Shown here: positions 56,121 through 64,000 of the stretch, in pieces
Layout of the letters: the number at the start of each line of letters is the position of its first letter
Position numbering within the stretch: position 1 is the stretch's first letter
NCBI RefSeq assembly: GCF_014898055.3
Contig: NW_023605305.1
Coordinates: 117,130,234 to 117,194,233 of the forward strand
Length of the DNA: 64,000 nt
Source of the DNA: Talpa occidentalis
Lineage: Eukaryota > Chordata > Mammalia > Eulipotyphla > Talpidae
Direction: 5' to 3'
Notes under the pieces: generated by a model
Told to the model about the DNA's origin: nothing
Seen by the model: only the letters and a program-made list of their open reading frames with translations
Database searches by the model: none
Program-made: the position numbers and the translations under genes

Positions 56121-58829
56121 CGAATGTGGAGTTTTCTTGTATGTAATGTAAACCCATAATACGTTGCCATTTGCTTTGAAATGGAATAGAGCATGTGTTC
56201 ATTCATTCATCTTAGTAAACAGTTATGTTGAGAAATAAAGGGAAATATATGTAATCACATACCTTATGATAAATTATAACATCATAATTTTTTTAACATT
56301 TATCATGTATTTTCAAAATGCACGTGTTTAGAAAGAGGAACTGTGATGCCCTTAAGCAATCTTCTGCACTAGGACTTACATGTATTCAAAATCTATCATT
56401 GTAAGTGATACAATGTGTGTTTTAAAGTACTTAACTCTTCTAAATTTTAAGACATTTCCCAAAACAATGCTTGCTCTAATAACCTGACCTGGAATTTTTG
56501 AGCAAAAATTTATTTCTACATTATGTATGTATTATGTGTGTTAATATACAATGTTTTGCAGTTTTTATATTGACTAATAAATGACATGAAGTATTGTAGT
56601 ATTTCAGGAATACACCTTAGTGATGTACATTCATATTCTTGTGAAGTAATCACTGAATCACAGCAAGTTTACTGTTAGGGTGTAGCCTCCTGACCCCTCA
56701 CGCATCTCACCACAACCCCAGGATCACTCCACCTGTGACCATCTTTCTTTCACTGTGTCTTAGTTGCTTTTAGATTTCCATGTGAGTGAACTCATAGGTT
56801 ATTTGTCTTTTTATATTTGGCTTATTTTCCCTGGTATTATTCCCTACATGTCCATCCGTGTTGTCTTTCATCTTTTAAAAATTGTTTGAGGGTTTTCCAT
56901 TATACAAACACACACACATAGACACACATCCTATTTCCAGTATCCACCCATCCATCATTTGAACCTTAGTTTATTCACATTGTGTATGAGGTGTGATGAG
57001 CATAGGTGAACATATATTTCTGAATCAGTGTTTTCTTTTTCTTTGGATAAATACCCAGATGGGGAGTTGCTGCTTCATATGGCTGCTTTATTTTAATTTT
57101 TGTGGGACCTCCATTAGTGGTTATACACATTTCCAACCACAGTGCAGGTGTGTCCCCTTTTCTCCACATTTTTTTTTTTGCCAGCACTAGATGTGTCTCT
57201 TGTCTTTTTCATTTTAGTGCTCTCCCACTTCTCTGCAGGAGAGACATCCTAGTATGCCCTGTTGACACCTAGAATTCAGATTGTAGCTAGCATATATAAA
57301 CCATATTTTCCCTAAACATATATAGCTATGTTAAATATTATAAATAAGATGAATTAAGAGGTTAAACAATACAATAAAATGGAAAGATCATACTATTACT
57401 ATAATGATAGTGGATATGATATTCTCAGTATATTTCCATGCCACTGCACAGAGTGAAGTCACAGATGAGGGGCTACACAGTTTTTCTAACAGGTCTGATG
57501 GGGCAGCTTGTGGTTTCGGTTTACATTCCCTGACATTTGGGATACAAGCATCTTTTCATGCAGCTATTGGCCATCTTTATGCCTTCCTTGGAAAAAGGTC
57601 TGTTTGGATCCTCTGTCTATTTTTTCACTGTAAAATTTAATAAAATGTCAACGTATAAAATGTAGTTTGTGTCAGCTTGGAAGATTCAACTTGAAAGATT
57701 TCTATTATAAATTTTTCTATTGCTCTCGAAGCTTCATAGATTGCAATAGAATTTTCTCTCAATAAAATTCTCAAAATTCAAATTATTATAAATCTTAGAA
57801 AAGCTTGAAACTACTTTGCTATGTAAAAACTTACTATGCTAAGGAGGCAGATCAACATGGCGGCAAGGAAATGCTGCGAGTAAGATCTCCCATTAAAAAA
57901 AAGTTAATAGGGAGGAAAAGCGGCAGGTCCCAGTGAGAACTGGGACACGGAAGATAAACGGATGACTCCAGCAAACTACCCGAAGAAGAAAGTTGCCATA
58001 AAAGAGGACTAGAAGGGAGGAAAGCTCAGAACCCTGCTACCCTCCCCCACCCACAAAGTGGCACTCTCTGACCAACAGAAAGGAGGAAAAAACAAAAAAA
58101 AAATACTAACAAGAACAAACTACACAGCAAGCCAGGACTGTGAGTAGAAAGGAACTATTTCAGCCACCACACCCGGTGACCTGGAGCTGTGGAGAACCCT
58201 GCAGGATTCGCAGCAGAGGTGAGCAAATGGCTAGAGCCACCATTAGAGAAAAACAAAGACTCCCGGAGACCTGCACACAGCCCCAGGCCAGCCGGTAAGC
58301 TTGTGCGGGAAAGTGGCTTGCTTGAAAAGCAAATGCGGATCACTGCTGCCCAGGTCCCTGCGCCGGCAACCTAGGCTTGTGGGGAGACATGCAGGGGCCC
58401 TCATTGAGGTGAATATCCCTCACTGAGTAATCAGATACCAGGCACCCGGACATGGGAGCGGGGTGCAAAAGGTGCCATTTCTGCGAACACTGAACTGGGC
58501 TACAGCCTGCGTCCTGGACCTGAGGGCTTTGGAACTAAGACTCGGGGCATGAAATTCGGGGTGTGGATTCCCCACGACGGTGGGGCAAAGGCAGACACAG
58601 CACCCCAAAGCCGTTGAGGCTTTCCCCACCACTCCCACTCTGTTCCCCATCCCACGGGGTGAAAAAAACATCTCCCCAAGGACACTAGGAGAGATCTCTG
58701 GCGCCACCTAGTGACCAGAAAAAAATCACCAACACCCCATAGAATAGGGACCTTTCTTCAGTAAAGACTGCTTGAAACCGACAGATGGCTCCCGGAGGAG
58801 CCAGAGGGGAGCGGAGAAGTTCACCCAAG

Positions 58830-59850
58830 ATGCTGGCCAGTCCCAGCAACAGAGTGTCCCCATGCATATGGCAAATTAGCAAGACAGGAGTGGAGTAGAA
58901 GAACCACACACAACCTAGCAACTCCTCAGGAAAAAAGCACAGCACAAAAAGAAAACCGCCCCCTAGACTGCAATGACAGTAACTTGGAAGAACTTCTGAG
59001 CCTTCCAGAAAGAGAATTTAAAATTGCCATGATTAAAAAAATGACAGAACTCATAAAGGAAAACAATGATAAGGGAAAAATAATCAACAATCAGAAGAAT
59101 GAAATTGAGTCCCTAAAGAGGAAGTAAAAGAATGCAGGAGATCAAAGAATTAATGGAGGCACTAAAGAACTCCGGGAAAAGCAATGAAAGCAGAATAGAT
59201 GAAATGGAAGAACGAATAACCACTCTTGAAGACACAGAAATAAAAAGAACCAAAAGAGAAAAGGAAAGAGAAGTAAGAAGGAAAAAGACCGAAGAAAGAC
59301 TTCGGGAACTATCTGACTCCATGAGGAAAGGAAATATAAGAATTATAGGAATACAAGAAGGAGAAGAGAGAGATGTAGGAACAGAAAAAATATTCAAGGA
59401 GATAATTGAAGAGAACTTCCCAAACGTGAAGAAGGAGCTGAAAATGATATACAAGAAGCAAGAAGAACACCAAACTTCCACGACGAAAGGAAAAAATATG
59501 GCAAGACACATAATAGTAAAGCTCCCAAGATTCCAGGACAAGGAAAAAATAATGAAGCTGACAAGAGGGAAGAAACAGATAACAGTCAAAGGAAAACCAA
59601 TCTGGCTGACATCAGACTTCTCTGAAGAAACACTACGGGCAAGGAGAGAGTGGAGGGACATAGTCAACAGACTCCAAGAAAACAGATGCCAACCAAGAAT
59701 ACTCTATCCCGCAAAGCTCTCCTTCCTCTATGAAGAAAGAATAAGGACCTTCCCAGCCAAACAGAAACTCTGGAATTTCATTACGACTAAACCCCCCACT
59801 CCACAAAATACTACAGGAATCCTAAGCCAGAACCTCAGAGGGACGAATAA
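58830..59850 (+). pseudogene. L1-D ORF1, frameshifted
   Basis: ATG at 58830 (MLASPSN) and TAA at 59848-59850. Small deletions near 58880 and 59125 break the first part. From 59132 the frame is open almost to the end. Within it a one-base loss near 59442 and a one-base gain near 59490 cancel out, leaving about 16 codons read in the wrong phase between them. A final indel near 59820 moves the frame past the normal stop. Confidence 0.85.
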
Positions 59851-60736
59851 CAACAAAAGAAGGCAAAAAAAAAGTTATTAAAAGAATAATAAATAAATCA
59901 AAGGAAAGACAAACATAATGGCAAATACTGATGCTAACATATCAATATTAACTCTAAATGTAAATGGACTAAACTTCAATAAAAAGACTCAGAGTCGCAG
60001 GCTTGATTAAGAAACAAAATCCAACCTTTTGCTGTCTCCAGGAAACACATTTAGCCACAAAAGATGAAAAGACACTCAAAGTTAAAGGATGGAAAACAAT
60101 CCTACATGCAAATGGACCAAAAAAGATAGCAGAACAGCGTCCTTATATCAGATAAAACAGATTTCAAACTCAAAAAGATAATGACAGACCCCAATGGTCA
60201 CTACATTATGATCAAGGGGACAATACTTCAAGAAGAAATAACACTCAGTAACATATACTCACCAAACGAAGGAGCACCAAAATATATCAGACAACTGTTG
60301 TCATCTCTGAAAACAGACACCAGAGAAAACACATACGTAGTGGGAGACTTCAACACACCACTATAAACAATGGATAGATCAACGAGACAAAAAAAATAAG
60401 TAAAGACACTAAAGCTCTACATAAGGAACTAGAGCGTTTGGGCTTAACAGACATCTATAGAACACTAAACCCCAAAAAAACGGAGTACACATTTTTCTCA
60501 AGTGTACACGGATCATTCTCCAGGATCGATCAAATACTGGGACACAAGACAAACATCAACAGATACACCAAGATTGAAATCCTACCAACCATCTTTTCTG
60601 ACCATAAGGCATCAAACTAGAAATAAACATAAAAAGAAGGCAAGGAACTCTCCTACCTCATGGAGATTGAAAACCCACACTACTGGAGACCACTGGACTA
60701 ATGAGGAGATCAAAGAAGAAATTAAAAAATTCTTTG

Positions 60737-61030
60737 GGGGCCTCCCCAGTGTCTCAGCGGTTGAGTGCTGGGTTGCGAACCTGCCCGCAGCCTCTGCGGT
60801 GCCGGTTTGATCCCCGGCTGCTCCCCAGCCACCAGAGGAGGGTCCCACATGGCGCGCAGACCTCTCCTACGGCTCGCTGCTCCCCTCAGCAGTGTCCTTT
60901 GGTCCTTCTGCCTGCTCTGCTCCCCTCTCTGGCTGTGGTGAATTCTCTCACTCTCCCTTGCTTCTGACTGTCCCCAGTGCATGTATAAACAAAACAAACA
61001 AATAAATAAATGAATAAACATGCCTCTATA
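60737..61030 (+). mobile_element. tRNA-derived SINE inside L1-D ORF2
   Basis: A plus-strand copy with head GGGGCCTCCCCAGTGTCTCAG, a B box GGTTTGATCCC at 60804-60814 (one change from optimal) and a tail of AAACAAACAAATAAATA type. The L1 sequence AAATTAAAAAATTCTTTG is duplicated on both sides (about 60719-60736 and 61031-61051). Confidence 0.95.
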
Positions 61031-61160
61031 AAATTAAAAAAAAATTCTTTGAATTGAATGACAATGAGGACACCAATTTCCTAAATGTATGGGATACAGC
61101 AAAAGCAGTAATAAGAGGAAAATATATAGCAATAGAAGCTCACATCAAGAAACAAGAAAG

Positions 61161-61468
61161 AGGCCTCCCGGTGGCGCAGCGGTTGAGCGCTGGGTTGCGA
61201 AGCTGCCTGCGGCCTCTGCGGCGCCGGTTCGATCCCCGGCTGCTCCCGGCCACCGGAGGAGGATCCCACATGGTGCGCAGACCTCTCCTGCCACCCGCTG
61301 CTCCCTCAGCAGTGTACTCAGTCCTTTCCTGCCTCTCTCTCCCCACTCTGGCTCTGGTGAATTCTCTCACCCTCCCGCGCTTCTGTCTGTACCCGTGCAT
61401 GTATAAACAAAACAAACAAACAAATAAATAATAAATAAAAAAACATGCCTCTATATAAAAAAAAAAAA
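61161..61468 (+). mobile_element. tRNA-derived SINE, best-preserved copy
   Basis: The head AGGCCTCCCGGTGGCGCAGC holds an A-box-like TGGCGCAGCGG at 61172-61182, and a perfect B box GGTTCGATCCC lies at 61226-61236. The tail is (AAACA)n/(AAATA)n then an A-run at 61457-61470. The target AAGAAACAAGAAAG is duplicated, imperfectly, at about 61147-61160 and 61469-61484. The intact promoter makes it a candidate for Pol III transcription. Confidence 0.95.
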
Positions 61469-64000
61469 AAGAACACAAGAAAAACTCAAAGAAACAACCT
61501 AAACTCGAAGCTCAAAGATCTAGAAAAAGAACACAAAAAACCCCAAATCCAGTAGAAGAAAAGAAATAATAAAACCAAAGCAGAAATAAATGAAATTGAA
61601 CTAAAAAAAAAATCCAAAAGATCAATGAAACCAAGAGGCTGGTTCTTCGAAAAATCAATAAAATAGACAAACCCCTAGCCAGGCTCCAAAGGAAAAGGGA
61701 GAAAGCACAAATAAACAGGATCATTAATGAAAGAGGAGAAATAACAACGGACACAGTAGAAATCAAAAGAATAATCAGTAACTACTATGAACAGTTATAT
61801 GGAAACAAGTTCAACAATCTAGAGGAGATGGACAAATTCCTACAACTCTACAATCACCCAAAGCTAGATAAAGAAGAAATAGAACACCTAAACAGACCAA
61901 TTACAAGCAGCGAATGAAGTGGTAATCAAAACCTCCCCAAAAACAAAAGCCCAGGACCTGATGGATTTACAAATGAATTCTACCAAACATTCAGAGACGA
62001 ATTAGTGCCTATCCTTCACAAACCTTCCACAAAAAATTGAGAAGGAAGGGACAATACCAAACACGTTCTATGAAGCCAACATTACACTAATACTAAAACC
62101 GAACAAGGACAACACAAAAAAGGAAAACTACAGGCCAACCTCCCTAATGAACACTGATGCAAAAATCCTCAATAAAATTTTAGCTATCAGAATCCAACAA
62201 TGTATCCATAAGATAATTCACCACGACCAAGTAGGATTCATGCAGGGACACAAGGATGGTTCAACATCCAAAAATCAATCAACGTAATCGAACACATCAA
62301 CAAAAAGAAATATAAAAACCATATGATAATATCCATATATGCTAAGAAAGCTTTTGACAAAGTGCAACACCCATTCATGATAAAAGCCCTTGAAATTCTT
62401 GGGATACAAGGAACATACCTCAAGATCATAAAGGCCATCTATGACAAGCCAACAGCCAGTATCATTCTCAATGGGGAAAACCTGAAAGCAATTCCATTAA
62501 GATCTGGAACAAGACAAGGATGTCCACTCTCACCTTTGCTTTTCAATATAGTACTGGAAGTCCTAGCCAGAGCAGTAAGACAAGAGAAAGACATACAAGG
62601 AATCCAAATAGGAAAAGAAGAAGTCAAACTGTCACTATTTGCAGATGATATGATAATATACACAGAGAACCCCAAAAGCTCTACAGAAAAACTAATTCAA
62701 CTCATCAATCAGTTCACTAAAGGGGCAGGATACAAAATCAACATACAAAAGTCAGTAGCCTTCCTATACACAAACAATAAATCTGAAGAAGAAGAAATCA
62801 AAAAAACCATCCCTTTTATTATCAAAACAAAAAAAAAAAAACAAATACTTGGGAATAAATCTAACAAAAGAGATAAAGGTCCTATACAAAGAAAACTATA
62901 AAACACTGTTAAAAGAAATAGAAGAAGACACAAAGAAATGAAAAGACATCCCCTGCTCATGGATTGGAAGAATAAACATTATTAAAATGGCCATCCTTCC
63001 AAAAGCAATATACAGATTCAATGCTATTCCAATCAAAATTTCAATGTCATTCTTCAAAGAAATAGAACAATTATCGATGAAATTCATATGGAATCACCAA
63101 AAACCCCGAATAGCCAAAGTTCTCCTGAAAAAAAAAGAAGGGAATGGAGGCATCACACTCCCAGACTTCAAACTATACTACAAAGCCATAATCATCAAAA
63201 CTGCATGGTATTGGAACAAGAACAGACACACAGACCAATGGAATGAATAGAAAATCCAGAAATAAACCCACAGATTTATGGTCAACTAATCTTTGACAAA
63301 GGGGCAAAGACTATGCATTGGAGCAAAGAAAGTTCAATAAATGGTGCTGGGAAAACTGGGTCGCTACATGCAAAAGAATGAAGCTTGACCACTACCTCAC
63401 ACCATACACAAAAATCAACTCAAAATGGATTAAAGAACTAGACATAAGACCTGAAACCATAAAATACATAGAAGGAAATATAGGCGAAACACTACGTGAC
63501 ATGCACCTCAAAGACATCTTTACAGACACATCACCCAAAGCAGTGATAGTGAAGGCAAAGATCAACAGCTGGGACTCCATCCAATTAAAGAGCTTCTGCA
63601 CAGCAAAAGAGACAATAACAAAAACAAAGAGAAACCCCATCAACTGGGAGAACATTTTTGCACACAACACTAATGATAAAGGACTGATCACAAAAATCTG
63701 CAAAGAGCTGATGAGACTCAACAACAACAAAGAAAATAACCCAGTCAAAAAATGGGCAGAAGAGCTAAAAAGAAACTTCTCTGAGGAGGAAATGCAAATG
63801 GCCAACAGGCATATGAAAAAATGTTCAACATCACTTGTAATCAGGGAAATGCAAATCAAACCTACCGTGAGATACCATCTCACACCAGTGAGAATGGCAC
63901 ATATTAAAAAAACTAGCAACAACAAATGTTGGTGAGGTTGTAGAGAAAAAGGAACTCTCCTGCACTGCTGGTGGAAGTGCAAACTGGTCCAACCATTATG

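Larger units (their letters stand above)
51374..57840 (+). repeat. OR tandem duplication unit 4
   Basis: It aligns with unit 2 from 21410 and, from about 52200, with unit 1. It has a private SINE (53143-53412) and lacks about 700 bases between 51970 and the CTTCCTTCC-CTGCAGTCAC block relative to unit 2. Its right end, ATGTAAAAACTTACTATGCT, is cut by L1-D, and unit 1 has the continuation at 17340-17360. The non-coding intervals 51374-53142, 53413-55193 and 56121-57840 hold only this homology and the shared ancient L1 relic (about 56670-57240). Confidence 0.85.
57841..64000 (+). mobile_element. L1-D: L1 with complete 5' end, running off the window
   Basis: The head AAGGAGGCAGATCAACATGG is at 57841, followed by a 5'UTR with only a partial monomer (58740-58829), ORF1 (58830-59850) and ORF2 from 59918 past the window end. 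It carries two SINEs. It shares several private changes with L1-A. The insertion site is the unit 4 flank, and unit 1 has the empty site. Confidence 0.95.
59918..64000 (+). pseudogene. L1-D ORF2, broken, continues beyond the window
   Basis: ATG at 59918. Endonuclease, RT ([14 protein letters not shown] near 62510 and FADDM near 62640) and the post-RT region are readable. The TAA near 60363 is the same stop as in L1-A. Indels occur near 59970, 60130, 60605, 61910 and 63250, and two SINEs interrupt the coding sequence. The final frame 63318-63935 is open until near the C-terminal Cys region. Confidence 0.9.

Noticed and set aside
61172..61240. tRNA gene
   Set aside because: A and B boxes are present, but the sequence belongs to a dispersed SINE with an A-rich tail and target duplications and does not fold as a mature tRNA with a proper acceptor stem.

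Overview
This is nuclear DNA from a placental mammal. It holds intronless class II olfactory receptor (OR) genes inside a dense layer of LINE-1 (L1) copies, tRNA-derived SINEs and LTR-like elements. There is no bacterial or phage organisation. The SINE opens with a GGCCTCCC-GGTGGCGCAG head and carries a GGTTCGATCCC B box, which resembles heads of cetartiodactyl-type SINEs. A laurasiatherian host, perhaps a camelid, is a low-confidence guess.

Layout. 1-5.7 kb: a nearly full-length L1 on +, with tandem ~190-bp promoter monomers and broken ORFs. 5.7-9.7 kb: L1 relics, one interrupted by two LTR-like blocks. 10.3-17.5 kb: OR unit 1 with an intact receptor at 13843-14775. 17.5-21.4 kb: ancient minus-strand L1 pieces carrying SINEs. 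21.4-28.0 kb: OR unit 2 with an intact receptor at 25611-26543. 28.0-29.9 kb: L1 relics. 29.9-33.9 kb: a 5'-truncated, frameshifted OR pseudogene with its 3' flank, an LTR-like block and L1 relics. 33.9-35.05 kb: a strongly CpG-rich, GC-rich stretch whose left edge is a recognisable but GC-drifted L1 ORF2 relic. 36.7-42.2 kb: a 5.5-kb minus-strand L1 with nearly open ORF1. 42.3-51.4 kb: a pile of truncated L1s, one holding a nested young L1 and one fused to the last codons of an OR. 51.4-57.8 kb: OR unit 4 with an intact receptor at 55194-56120. 57.8-64.0 kb: another + strand L1 running off the end and carrying two SINEs.

The three intact receptors are close paralogues of family 2 (OR2T-like), made by tandem duplication of several-kilobase units that include shared upstream and downstream flanks. 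They would be odorant-sensing GPCRs of olfactory neurons, one chosen per cell. Everything else that looks like protein is L1 ORF1 or ORF2 debris or a shadow frame. I found no new multi-gene system. The interesting material is the evolutionary record: nested insertions with readable target-site duplications, empty sites in sister units, unusual 3'-truncated L1s, a shared ORF2 stop in two L1 copies, and an L1-OR fusion relic.
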